From Hyphochytrium catenoides (lineage: Eukaryota; Sar; Hyphochytriomycetes; Hyphochytriales; Hyphochytriaceae): a stretch of DNA of 40,416 nucleotides. The position numbers and the translations under genes are program-made. Shown piece by piece: positions 9,901 through 21,533 of the stretch; position 1 is the first letter of the stretch, and every line of letters starts with the position of its first letter. The stretch lies in the NCBI GenBank assembly GCA_900088475.1, contig FLMG01004362.1, forward strand, positions 1 to 40,416, written 5' to 3'. The notes under the pieces are model-generated. The model was given only the letters and a program-made list of their open reading frames with translations. It was not told the DNA's origin and did not search any database.

Positions 9901-12900
9901 CTCTCTTCAATAGAAAGCAGTTGGGAGACTCGAACCGCTCTTCTGCGGAGCAGGTGTACAGTCCGGCGGCATCAAATGCGTCAACGGTAGCGCTTTGCCC
10001 CTTCTATTGCTGTCTTAGAGCTTCTCTCTCATCTTGAGCTCCAGCTATCGCCCTCCCCTCTCTCTATGCCTAGGAGGAACTCCCAGCAATCCGTAATAGC
10101 CGCGGCGTTGGGGCAGAGGGAGGACGGCAGAGGCGCTAGTGGGTCCTCCATGACGTTGGGATGGACTCAGGGAGCTGTCAAGCCAGTCAATCCGTTCCAG
10201 GGTATCAAGGAGTATCTGAATTCTCTGAAGTAAGAAGTAAACAGAGGCCTTGGAGGCTTAGCCTAGAAAGTTAAGCTTTATCCCTCTTCGCCCTTTTATC
10301 AGCTTCACTTCGAACAGACGGCGTTGGAGCCATCTCTTCCCTTCCAGTGAGGCAGAATTCAAGCTCCACACAGGTGAAGAAGGCCAACCTTAGTCCTGTT
10401 CCTGACTAATCTAATGCTCCTTCTCGTCTCAAGCATTATCATCGATCCTTAGCCGTGTCTAATTCCGCCACCTAAGGTTCTTACCGACCTTCTCCGCTGT
10501 ACCTAATTCTTATGGGCATTCTTTATCATCCACAGGGCCGAACTGGAAAAGTTTGACGTCTCCAGCCATTCTCCCACTAACGACAGATGACTTTCCTTCC
10601 GAAAAGGATCTTAAGCAATTCTATGTAGAGAGCTTCTATACCCTCACTCTCCCCGAGCGGGGAAGCAGGGACTATGACAGCACGGGAAGACACTATGCCA
10701 ACCACAAGGAGCTCCTTAAAGAGCTTGTTTGCCAGGTGAGAGGCTAATCGTCCGTGTCTATGAGCAACACGGTGTAAGGAAGGATCTGCTCATAAGGGCA
10801 GGCTATATGAAGAAGGGACATAAGAGACTAACAACCTCCAAAGAGACTAACGAACAACGTGCGCAGCGCTTGGCCATGGACTTTCAACTGTATGAGCCAC
10901 CTGAGAGCCAGGCAACGCTTCAACTTGCCTCTGGTTCCTCTTTGCCTCCGTCTCAAGTGGAGACATACAAGTACTACCTAAGTATGGGACATCGAGTCCA
11001 GGTCCTGACCTATGAAGTGGAGAATCAAGCCATCGAGGTCAAGAGATATGTCCGCAGGTTAGGCTCTAAGGCTACTAGCGCTGGCCCTTGGGACCACAGA
11101 TCATCTCCTGTCCTCAAAAATGCCCTGGTTATGATGCTGACCTGCTGGAATTGTCCGGGCCCTCCACTGTCCCTCCTACCACTTAACAGTTTATAACCGC
11201 CAAAGCAGAGTCTCATGGGGCCACCGACTCTCTCCCATCTAGTTCAGGCTCTAACCCATGACTGTCCTTTACGTGCTCTCTCTCTCCTCCCATCCGGCTG
11301 AGAACTCTACAGAGATAGTACGTCTGAAGAAAATGAGCCATGGCAGTATGAATATTCACTGTGGATGCCGCTCATCAGCTCCTTTCAGAGGCTGCACCAA
11401 GAGTTCTATGAGTTCCCCAACCCAGAGTACAACTGGAACTATCTGGACCAGCTCATCTGTGGCTACTTTGACGCAATCACAGAGCAAAGCAAGAGCAAAA
11501 GACTCAGGTAAGGCATGGAATAGGGATTTTCCATGGAGGAAGAGGCGAAGAGAAGAACTTGTGTGGACAAGAGAGTGCGGGAGAAGTGGAAAGATGGCAC
11601 ATAGGGGGTTGAATGACATTGAGAGGGCCAGAATGGGGCGCCACAGAATATCTTGTGCGAGAGGAAAGGCCAAAAAAGGACTGGCAAGTGCTGCCTTACC
11701 TCACTCATCCATACCTCACTTTCCATCCGCAGGTTCTGCATCCCATCCCTTCGGGGCACAGGAATCCCTCATACAGACCTAACTCCTCAAGCGGATGCCC
11801 GCTACCCTGCCGAAGGTGAAATGGATGAGGAAGCACCTTCGAACCAGCATCTTGCTTTGTCGAGGAGAATAAGGATTATTCTGCCAGCCGAGAGCAGTGA
11901 GACAGCCCTTGTGCCGCTCGAGGGCTGGACTAAGGGCTACTTCCCTTCTTTGGCTCAGCAACAAGAGCAAGCGCTCAAGTTCAAGAGAGTCTATGAGTTC
12001 TTGAGGTATTATCTCGCTTCAACGTCCACTGACATGCTCTAATTCCTTCTACTGGGTCTGTCTCTGCTCTTATAAAGCTCTAGGTTTGATAAGAACGCCG
12101 ACGAGGAGGAGGTGGCCATCGCAGAGTTTGCTTCTAAACCTCCATCTCTAAACCCAAAGACTGTGGTCTTCACAGTGCCCATGAGCTCCAGCAACAAGAA
12201 GACTGAAAATGACAGGTGCGAAGAGGACTTAGTACTAGAAAGGCAGCAAGACAGTAGTAGAGGAGGGCAGAAGTGCAAAGTGAGAAAGGAAGAAGTGCGA
12301 ACGAAGTTAGGGGAAGAAGAGAGATAGACACACAGACGCACAGACGGAGAGAGAAGTGAAGGTATGGAGTGAAGCCTGATTGACAAAGCGCTGGAAATAG
12401 GAGGCACTGCTAGGGAGACTATGCAGCTCAAAAGGCTATATATACTTAAAGGCAGAGCGGCCATTCACCTGTCTGACACATTCTCTCTCTCTATTTCTCT
12501 CTTGTATCTGTCTCCCTGCCAGGCCTGAATGGCTAGAAGTTCACTGTGACTCTGTATTTGATCCCCGCACTTGCTTCCACATTGAACTGCGCTGGCACGC
12601 ATGCGACAGCGCTGCAGTTGATGACTTTGTTGGCCTGCTACACCGCAAGTGTGCGCAGAGCGGCGCAGAGCTCCTGCAGGTCAACTGGCTTCTCTTGCTC
12701 TCTTTCCCGACTTTCTCCTAAGGGATGCGCCTCCCAAATGTGAGGGAAGCTTTTCGTCCCGTTAACGACCGTGGCTGGTGTCCTCTCACACTTCTCATCA
12801 CCTCTCAAAAAATGCCGTTGTACTACCACTTTCTCTCTTTTTCTTTCTCTCTCTTTCATTGTGCTTCGCTCCTTGTTTCTCCTTCCTACTTACAGATAGC

Positions 12901-13863
12901 TTTAACGGACATCTGCCCTCACCCTTCCTCTGTCATCTACTAAGCTTCTCACGTACTTCTCTCCGCTGTCGCTTTCCAGGTGCCGGAGTACGGTCGGACC
13001 ACTTCTCTTGAGATTCATCCCTTCGTTGCCCCGATCTTCCTCCCTATCCCTTCCGCCCAGCAGTTGCAAGTGGTAGCAGAGGGTCTGGTTGTTTACTTTG
13101 GCTTCCTGCTGGACGACGAGAAGGTCTGCGACTCCAGAGGGCTAGGAAGAGGCTTAGGTATATTGAACTGCTGCCTATTCTCGCGCGTTCTTTAGCCTTC
13201 AAGAAATGATTCTTTCCAAACCTGCTGCTTTAGGGGCAACGCGTGTGCTTATATTGATTCATACACTTTGTCTATGTATATATCCCTAGAGAACACTTCC
13301 ACGCCACTTCCCAGCTTTTGATTCTTCTCTCGCTCGATAAAAACCTTCTGAAGAGTCTTTTCTGCAACATGGCTTCGGTCTTTTCCACGTCTTCAATGTG
13401 CAGCTGCTGTCTCTTCTTGCTATACTTTCTGGCATCCGATATGTATTTACTGAGAGAGCGTCCCTAGGGATAGAGCCAGAGGAGAAATCTCTGGATCGCC
13501 CGATTAGGAGAAAGACTCTTGAGGAAAGAGAGAAGCACCGTCGCGCCCGTACCTACCGGCAGTTTAAGCACTATAAGCACCCTGTGTTTGTGAGAGTCAC
13601 ACAGAAAGGTAACGGCAGAACAGCCAACAGGGGAGAATGAGGGAGAGACAGGCTTCACACTTCCACTCAATCAATCCCTAACACACTCTCTCCTCATCCC
13701 TTTCTTTATAGGCATTGTCTGGGTGACGAGCAGGCTAACAGACAGGGAGTTTGGGCTCGGCCGCGACCTTCACTCTCTCTTTACCTCCCTCAAGTCCTTC
13801 GTAGAGGACGTTAGCTTGACAAACGAGATCCTCAGCGAGATTCTAGACACGCTCTCTGTATAA
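3966..13863 (+). CDS. IML1: IML1/DEPDC5-like GATOR1 (SEACIT) subunit
   Basis: GATOR1 is the GTPase-activating complex that switches off TORC1 at the vacuole or lysosome when amino acids are low, and this is its largest subunit. About 27 exons give roughly 1,650-1,680 residues, close to yeast Iml1 and human DEPDC5. Family landmarks in order: an N-terminal domain ending [19 protein letters not shown] (exon 3, 4753-4842); GIRAQ (5139-5204); [19 protein letters not shown] (5500-5608); RLYEDFYK (6150-6249); [20 protein letters not shown] (6913-7034); [15 protein letters not shown], then PLHVVPLF (7223-7351); IPHWMN (7856-8454); RRRWSHLFP (10303-10373); a [12 protein letters not shown]...[16 protein letters not shown] junction (10536-10735, 10867-11057); [14 protein letters not shown] (11313-11507); FHIELRW (12523-12679); and a final HPVFVRV...WVTSRL region ending at TAA 13861. 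Exons around 9620-10073 are not firmly joined. Oddities: no recognisable DEP domain, a GC-AG intron (6507-6657) and an apparent one-base frameshift near 7296. The start at 3966 is the first ATG of the open frame and is only moderately sure. Confidence 0.93.
6507..6657 (+). other. GC-AG intron in IML1
   Basis: The exon ending GGACAG is followed by GCAAGT, a perfect U2-type donor except GC in place of GT, and the intron ends TGTCCCAG|GG. Exons 6399-6506 (108 nt) and 6658-6757 join in phase 0 and keep the conserved frame (RWRSAGQ then GNKASYRV). No GT donor nearby would keep the frame. Confidence 0.75.
7285..7312 (+). other. Apparent -1 frameshift inside IML1 exon 12
   Basis: Exon 12 (7223-7351) reads ...[10 protein letters not shown] in one frame and [10 protein letters not shown] in the frame shifted by -1. 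Both halves match the family, with no room for an intron between them. The change falls at the run ACCCGCC; one extra C would give ...[12 protein letters not shown]. With that base the downstream exons (99 and 599 nt) keep phase exactly; without it they do not. A base-calling deletion, a true mutation or ribosomal slippage would all look like this. Confidence 0.7.
10736..10866 (+). other. IML1 intron that is open in one reading frame
   Basis: A phase-0 intron lies between CAG|GTGAGA and GCGCAG|CGC. It joins ELVCQ to RLAMDFQLY, as the family requires. One frame is open right through it, so an ORF finder fuses the intron to the next exon and suggests a frameshift that is not there. Confidence 0.8.
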
Positions 13864-14059
13864 GGAGGGAACCCAAACAGAGGAAAGAAGGCAGACTATG
13901 AGACGAAGGTGGGATAGGTGGTTGAGAGAAAGGAAAAGTGTCTCGAGAAAGGATATGTCTCCCACTGTTGAGGTGGAACTATGGCCCAGTCATCTTTTAG
14001 GGCCGCATAGGCCGTAGGTACGCAAGAGGAGAGAAAGATAGCAGAGAGTAGAGGGAGCT
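13864..14059. other. Convergent 3' gap between IML1 and the HECT ligase
   Basis: Only 196 bases separate the two stop codons, so both 3' untranslated regions and polyadenylation sites must share or overlap this stretch. No gene or clear terminator motif was seen. Confidence 0.5.
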
Positions 14060-17000
14060 CTAAGAAAGTTCGAAGCCTGAGTGAGAGTTGATGGCTTGGA
14101 GCAGCTTGGTCCTCAGCACAGCCTCAGAGGGGTAGGCGGGCAGCTTCAGCACATTGAAGCACGTGGAAGAGAACGGCAGTGCGTTCGCATCTACTTTGAC
14201 CTGATTCACATGGAAAAGATGAGGTTAAGCTTGAGCTGACGGCAGAGCACTACGCCTATCCCTATTACAATGCGAACAACGAAAACTGGTACATTATGAT
14301 TCTCTTGCGCTGAAATAGAGCAGCTTTCTCCTTAGCATGCGTCCCGCTCTTCTGAAACTCTAGTCCGAGGACCCAATGGTCCCTCTTCTTCTTCTCATTC
14401 ACCTCCCTCCCACCTTCCCCTTTGTTCTCGCTCACCTTCATGATTGTAAGAGGAGGATCTAGAGCCGAGAAGCCAAGCGGTGGCGGCCGCTCACAGCTCG
14501 TGACAAACTTCAAAAGAAGCGCTTGCTCGCCTGGAGTCATGTCCTTCACCACCTGGTCGCCAGAAGGTTAGAAAAGGCACCAGACACCCAGCTCGAGAGG
14601 GAATTGAAATTGAGTCTTGAACGATAGCGCAAGAGAATGAGACGGTAGCCCAACAGAGACAACAGCCAAGGGGAGCCAACGCAGCCACGCTTTGCAGCTT
14701 ATTAGTCACATTGAGCTGGGATGTGAAGAGAGTAGAGAGGTAGCGGACTCCGCGCTTAGGACATGAGGAAGGAGAGCAAGAGACAATGCCTAGCCGCGCC
14801 TTACCTTCCAAAACCTCCTGATGGTCTTGTCTGCCGGATAGTATCCGCCCGCATACCGTGTGTGCCGTATCAGATCCTCTAGGTCCACCGCCCCGTACAC
14901 CCCAGAGATCAGGACTTGCAGCTCTGGTTCGTTGAAAAAAAGTAGCAAGGACGGGTCCAGGACTTCCCTGAAGCCCCTCAGGAACGCCGTGGTCTGCCTG
15001 TCGATCCTCCGCGTGAGGTAGTAGTGAGCCACCAAGTGGATATACCGCAGCTTGTTCTCCGCCGTCACCACTTTATCCTTTCCCCCATCCAACAGCTCCA
15101 CCTCCTCTCTCTGTCCTAGACTGTCCTCCACCACCGTGAATGTCAGGCCTAAGTCCTCAATGGAGCCGTCATAATGCTTCAGAAACACCAGGTTCTTATA
15201 GATTTCTACGTCCAAGGAGGGCAGATCGTTCAAAGAGTTCTGGTTGCCTAGCATTTTGCTGAGAAAGAAGTGTGCAAAGCGTGGCTGGACAGTCAGCCCT
15301 TCATAGAGCGCCTTGGCCAGCACTCTTCCTAGGAAAGAGAGCATTCTGAGATCATCCTGTCCATGTATGATGCGTGAGAGTGGAGAAGGGTAAAGCAGAT
15401 TGTCCCCCGTGGAGAGGAAAAAGCCATGCGCAGGAGTGAAGGCGGACCGCGCAAACTCTGTCCAGAACTCCTTGAAGAGTCCTCCAGAGTCTATTCCACT
15501 CTCTCTTTCTCCAAACTCATTGACGAAGGAGACGATCACTCTCTTCTTCAGGGAAGAGCCAAGCCCATCCAGCTTTTGGAAACCGTCTTCAAGCACATGT
15601 AGTCTCCGAATGGATACGTTAATCCCTGGAAGACGTTCCCTCTCGGTTCCTTGAAGCTTTTCTCTCTCTCTCTTTAAGAGAATCTGGAACAGTTTGGCAC
15701 GTTCCACGAAGGAGATAGCTGATGAAAAGAGGAGCAAACAAAGGGTCATATTGGTCCGGCGTATCCAGGCGAAGTGACAAGAAAGGGGCACATATGGCAC
15801 TGTAGCAGATTCTTGGAAAGTAACGGGCAGGAGAAGGGGAGAGGGTTGAGACAATGAAAGATGAAAGAGACTAAAGAGAGAGCGAGAGAAGGAAGAAGAG
15901 GTCAATGGGGGCCTACCATATGGCATAGCCCTAAGAAGCTTGGAGGCATTGGCGTTGCCTGGAGTCACCAAAGGCTATGAATTAGTTGAAGAAGAGGAAC
16001 AGCACCATACTCAATCCTGCCTCTCAGACACTGCTCATCCCTCAATCCTTCTTGTCCCCGCTCCCGTTCCCAAGCGATTTCCACAGAAGTCGCATCTCTC
16101 TCTCTACCTCCGCCACCTATCTCCGAACTACATCGCTTCCCAAACTCTAGGAAGAGTTCCTGCTCCTCACCGGCCAGCACTTCGTTTATGAAGTCTCCTG
16201 AAAGCTCAAAAACTTGCCAGCTGCTGCTGCTGCAATAGGGCCGCCGAGAGCACCGCGAGTAAAGAGACTTCAGCACCGAGGAAAGGTGGCTGATAACGCT
16301 CCATAGAGGCTAGATCAAACAGCGCGAACATGAGATGAAGACACAAGGGTTAAGCAGGATTGAGAGGCCGTGGAAGCAGAAGATGTAACATGTAGAGCTG
16401 CAGGGAAAGATTATATCCCGCTACAGCCTTCCTACCTGCTGTTCGCTCTCTGCAATAGCAAGCTCTTCAGGAAAGAAGCGATACATCCTGGGACAGAAAG
16501 CAAAGGCTGTGAACCTCACAAGAGAAAGGAGAAGTCAATGCAGTCTCTCTTCACCTGAAGAGAATCCGCTTAGTGCAGAGTATGAAGCGCTCTATCTCGA
16601 AGAGAGGCAGAGGGTACTGCTCTTCGTACATCTCTTCGTCTCCTAAGACCAGAAGGAGATGTGTATAGGTCGCAGCGAGAACGTTGAGAAGAGAGAGAGG
16701 ACCCGAGGGATAGCCAGGACTGTACTGCAGCCTCTCAGCCCAGCTCTTAACATCTATCGAGTCCTGAAAGGTGAAAGTGAGCAACCTAATTGATTGACAG
16801 CACTATAGCGGGAGATGTTCTCCAAATCGACAATCGGTGGCCTGAGGTTTGGCTTTTGATAGAGCAGAGCAAGCTTGAAGAGGCTCTAAGCATTAGAGCT
16901 TTCAAGGACGCTGAAGCCCACACGTGAGCACCATTGAGGGCACAAAGGGATATACGAACTTTTTGAGAGGGCAGCGAAGACGAGTAAGCTGACGAGAGAG

Positions 17001-20000
17001 GCTGTCTGGCAAATTTGTAGGGAAGGATGGGAGGAAGAGGTCTTGGGAAGAGTCACACAGCTGTCTACCTGTAGGATGGTCCAAAGGTTCTCTATAACAG
17101 AAGCGGAAGAGTGTTGAGGCACCGCTGTTTCCGTCGGTCGTCGTGGGAGCTTCGAGAAGGAAAGAGTGCTTAGGACCGCAAGGGAAGAAGGCATCTTGCT
17201 GCTGGGCCAACGGTGAAGGAAGATGCTGACGAGGTAGCAGAAGGATGGCACTGCGTCCGCGTCATACGCTACCCCACCTGAAGTGCTTTCTAAAGAAAGG
17301 ACACCAGTAAGGGGGGTCAGAGATAATTTTTGCCAGTAGCGAGAGGATAGAAAAACGGGGAAGAGGAATGTGAGATCAAGAGGGGAGACGGCACTTGTCA
17401 GCCATGTAAGGATATCGCCGTTGTAGGATATCGCCATAATAGCTAAAAGGAGAGACTACCCTCACCTGTCTCTGTCTGTGTCTCTTCTTCTTGCTTCAAG
17501 CTGATATCTCGCAGCCTGTCCTCGATATTTCGCTCTCCCGAAGGTTTGAAGCTGAAGAGACGCTGTGCCCACCTGTTAACAGCGAAGAGGTCAGTGCGAA
17601 AAGAGGGCAGATAACAAGCACACAGAGGATGGCAGATGTTATCTCCCAGGGAGCTGCAGTGATGAAGGAATTAGACGGATGGCCCACCGGACTGTAAGAA
17701 GCAACGCTGGAAGGAGAGAGGGGATTGACTGACGTGTCCCAGAGAGAGGGTGAGAAAGAGGGACGAGAAAGAAAGAGAGAAAATTGCATGCGAGGAGTCC
17801 GACGAGAAAAAGGAAGGGCGATCTCTTCTTTGGGAAGAGAAACTCCACTCTTGAATTCTCACCTGGAATTCTTCCACATAATGCTGATCTTCTTTTGCAA
17901 AGTTAGCTTCTCAGGCACAATGCTCGCGAATCCATACCTAAGAAAAAAACAGGAAACTCAGATGACATCATCGGCAACAACCACGTAAAGTCCATCCGTC
18001 AAGCGGAGTAGGGAATAGATCCAATGGGACCACATATTTAGGTACCGGGACACAAGGAGAAAGTCGGGGAGAACAAAGAGTGAGATCCGGCTCACCGCAG
18101 TGCCTCGTCGGCTGCTTGAGGGTTCAGTGCCTCAGGTTTCTGGGTTCTATTGAGCGGCTGCCGAAGCAGGTTCTCATCTATGGGTAGCGACCGCTGGATG
18201 AGTTCCAGTAAGAACCTATCGCCAGGGACAGTTAGCTTGCAGCGCTGGAAGAGACAAAGATAGCCCATAATGGACTATCAGAGAAAGAGACTATGTCCAG
18301 ATGGCAGCAGAGAGAAAGCAGAGAGGTGGGAAGGCCATGAATAGGGTGTCTCGCAGAGCAGAACCTGTGGTCAAATAGATGGTCAAGTCTCTTTCTTAGG
18401 TTGGAAGGGAGCACTGTCGGCCGCAATATCGTGCTGGAACTCCCTCCCCAAAGTAGTCCTGCCGGCGAATAGACACCGTCTGGCACGGTCATAAGCAGCG
18501 ACGCCAGCATTTCGCAATCCAGCGCTGGCTGCACAACTGAGGTCCTGCTATATATATGGAGCAGGTTGGACAGCAGCCTGAAGATAATGTTGAATTTGGT
18601 CAGTTTTCACGCCTTCCCTTCTCTTTCCAGTCCTCTTCTTCCCCTCCCCACAATTGGCTATCCCGTCTCAATCTCTAGCTCAGCTCTGAAGCTCGTTGCC
18701 TTCAAAAGTTAGGCCCTCAGTCATTATCACTTATCCTGCTCCTTTTGCTACAGCCAACTTTTGGAGATAAGAAAGAGCAGCTCGCCCATGTTATCCTCAC
18801 CAGACGTCAGTCCCAATCTCCGGCGCCAAAGGCTCAGGAAGATCTGGCCGCAGGCAGAGATAGGAGGAGAGCAGAGTACTCCACAGCGAGGGAGATGTCA
18901 TCCGCAGCAAGATGTCCTTGTCCAGCATCGCGGACACTCGGGGCACAGTCAAAATCTAGATGTTCGTTCTTCATAAGGAAATGGACTTTCAATCGGAGTG
19001 AGCCTGCGCGCTGAGTGACCTACCTGAGCACAGAAGGACGCTGCATACTTTTCTCGCGTCTTGTCGTCTCCTCTTTTCCCAATTAGCGGCAGTAGCAGGA
19101 CGCAAACGGCGTCACTGAAGCCCCCAATGCCCTTTTTAGGTTCATAGGCGGGCAATGCTAGGGAACTTAAAAGGCAGCGACGAACCGGCTGGAGAAGAGA
19201 TGACGGAGAAGAAATCAGACCGTCCAGCAATGTGACTCCCAGTCTGGAAGGCGGCGGTACAGCCCCTTCTGATTTGGGTTGAGGCTTAGACCCCAAGCCC
19301 GTAACCCTGCAGCAGAAGCTCGCCAAAAGATGAAGGGCCGAGTCTTGGCCCACCTGCGAGAAAGCGGTCGTCAAAGAGAAGGAAGGAAGGTTTGTTTCCT
19401 GAACCAAGAGCTACCGCCCTCTTCCCCACAGTGAGAACTGAGCCCGACGAGAAGCCACCAGAAGAAGGAGGAGGAACAGACAGAAAAGGACCAGGAACGA
19501 TAACATATGCGAATTTGGGAGAAAGCGGAGAGAGATGGGACGGGAAAGGCCAAGAGAGAAAGACTCATGCAGCCTCAGCCTGCAGACCATACAGCTGTCT
19601 ACATGCCCAGACCTGGCAGCGGTAGAGGGACCTGCTTCCAAGGCCCAAAATGACGAAACTCCGCAGTTCTCTTGAAGCTACTGTCTCTGAGGGACAAGGG
19701 CGTGGTATGCGAGTGAGATCTTCCAGCTTGGTCGCATGGTCAAAACCACAATAGAAGAGTAGGGCAGACTCGCGTGAAGAAACAAAGGAACAGAAGCGAA
19801 GAGAGGACATCCTAAGGCGAGTGCATACCAAACTAGGTAAGTTAGCTAGAACTATGCAGAAATGAACCAACAAATGGAATAGAAAAGCAAGAAGATAACA
19901 AAGGAGCCTATCGTCCACCTGCAATGGCCTCCTGGGGTTCCACTTTGTCGGCTTGGCCACTATCTAAACTCTGCAGCAGCAGCAGCGCCATCCCGTGGAA

Positions 20001-20512
20001 CCTAGCAGCATCCGCCACATCGTCTCTGTAGAACCAGAGCAGCAGCCTCACCAGCTACACAGATCGTCAGTAGTTTATCAAGAACCTAGGCTAAAGTCTG
20101 AGAGGTTTCACCTTCTGGCAAAGCGCGGGGGGCGGAGGAAGGACTATTCCCTGCTGCTGAAGAAGGGAGCGAAGAGAGAAGAAGTCCGTAGTCTTCCGAT
20201 CCCAGTCAGTACGAAGGAGTTGCTGCCATTTGCTTGCCTCTCTTCGGCCGCGCCACACAGACTGTATCTTCACCACATAACTGGGAGCGAGCAGAGGAGA
20301 ATAGACAGATTGTTAGATGGAGAGCTCCATGAGCCCTTTTGGGTCTCTCAGTACCTGGCTTGCTTCCTCAGCTCCTCTCTTTCCGCTCTCTGCCTCCTCG
20401 CTTCTGAGACAACGTCAGCCTTAGTCTTCGCGTCTGATTGCTGGCCTCCTCTCCGGGCAGCTCTCCCCTTGTCTCCCTTTGGTGCAGTCAGGTCGCGGTC
20501 ACGGAAAAACAT
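14060..20512 (-). CDS. UBE3C: HECT E3 ubiquitin ligase, UBE3C/Hul5 type
   Basis: Minus-strand, multi-exon. Exon 1 (20512-20355) begins MFFRDRDL and is very basic. Exon 2 (20280-20112) carries an IQ motif, [12 protein letters not shown], near residues 54-65, as in UBE3C. Exon 3 (20054-19919) begins [12 protein letters not shown]. These three join in phase. A middle exon has DEEMYEEQ (about 16551-16784) and another SRCSRRPYC (about 16200-16276), both UBE3C hallmarks just before the catalytic domain. The HECT N-lobe lies at 14790-15720 ([20 protein letters not shown]). The C-lobe has [14 protein letters not shown] (14436-14570) and the last exon 14060-14200 with [12 protein letters not shown]; the catalytic cysteine codon is at 14159-14161. 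It ends GFELS-stop, the usual HECT tail. Known role: transfers ubiquitin from E2 to proteasome-bound substrates and extends chains, helping the proteasome finish degradation. Exons between about 16.8 and 19.9 kb were not all placed. It converges on IML1. Confidence 0.92.
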
Positions 20513-21533
20513 GTTCCCTGTTAAGCAGTAAGTTCGCCAATCTGTGGTGACCGTGCCAAGTGCTTCATCAAAAAAATGATAGGCTTCACTCAGACCGCCA
20601 GCTCTATGATGGGTGTAGCAGCGTCAGGCTAGGGCTTGATCTCTATATAGAATGGGTTTGAGGCTGACTCCTGGAGGCAAGGCTCAGTGTACACAGAGTT
20701 TGCCGCCCGTAGGTCAAGCCCGTCGAGAACTATTCTAGACCTGCGACTCTGCCCTGATTGTAACGATGACGTATGACCAAGAGGGCTCTGGTGATCATGC
20801 AGCGTGCTCTTCTAAGACTTGGTTAATGGCGATGAGAGATCTTGCAACGGCAATGGCTCTAAAGCCTGGATGACCCTGCAAGGCAGCATGAACTGAGGGG
20901 TGACCCTACTGCATGGGCACAAAGGCCCCGGTGCTCGTGAAGTCTAGAGTGGCCTTCGATGGCGCTGAAGCAAACATGGCATGAGGATCTGCCTGCCTTG
21001 GGCGGCCCCACCCGCGGAGGACGAGCTCCAAGCTCAGACTTTGGCAGGCAACAAACCGGCATTCATCGCATCATCGCGCATTGAGACCTTCAACCTCAAC
21101 ACGAATCATCACTAGTTATCGATACGCCACAGAACTTTAAACCAAATCTATAGTTATTTCGACTGATTGATCTAAATATCAAAATGGGAGTACAAGTGCT
21201 GTATGGAGTGCTGGCCATACGGCCCACACATAAAGACAGCCTTATAGCAGCTCTTAAATAGTAGTGCCTGCATACTTCCATACAAACTCTGCCTCCCGCC
21301 CAAGCTCCTTGCGCTATGACCTGTAAGCAAGCAAAAGTGCAGGAACACCTACGAGTACTCGTAGTGCTTGGTCAGGTCAGAACCGCCCTCCATCGCGGGA
21401 TAGCGCAGCACATCGGCACGGCTCACGGGAAGTGTTGGCCGAGCATTGCAGCGCTGAGTCTCGTATCTATCTTAGCGTCGTGGGCAGAAAACTTGTCAGT
21501 GCTTCAGCCCTCACCTGAGGTCTCATCAAGACC
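20513..21533. other. Intergenic region between divergent genes
   Basis: About 1.0 kb separates the start of the HECT ligase (minus) from the start of the membrane-protein gene (plus), so it should contain both promoters. Short frames at 20859-21062 and 21096-21281 (minus) and 21316-21540 (plus) show no family motif or convincing splice context. No RNA gene was recognised. Confidence 0.5.

Noticed and set aside
10725-10760. A frameshift in IML1 between ELVCQ and the next open frame
   Set aside because: A perfect phase-0 GT-AG intron (10736-10866) joins ELVCQ to RLAMDFQLY; the extra open frame is intron sequence.
12039-12464. A 141-residue minus-strand frame with hydrophobic, Ser-rich sequence
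   Set aside because: It is antisense to IML1 exon 12084-12215 and to a CT/GA-rich intron; the Leu/Ser-rich look is what such low-complexity DNA gives.
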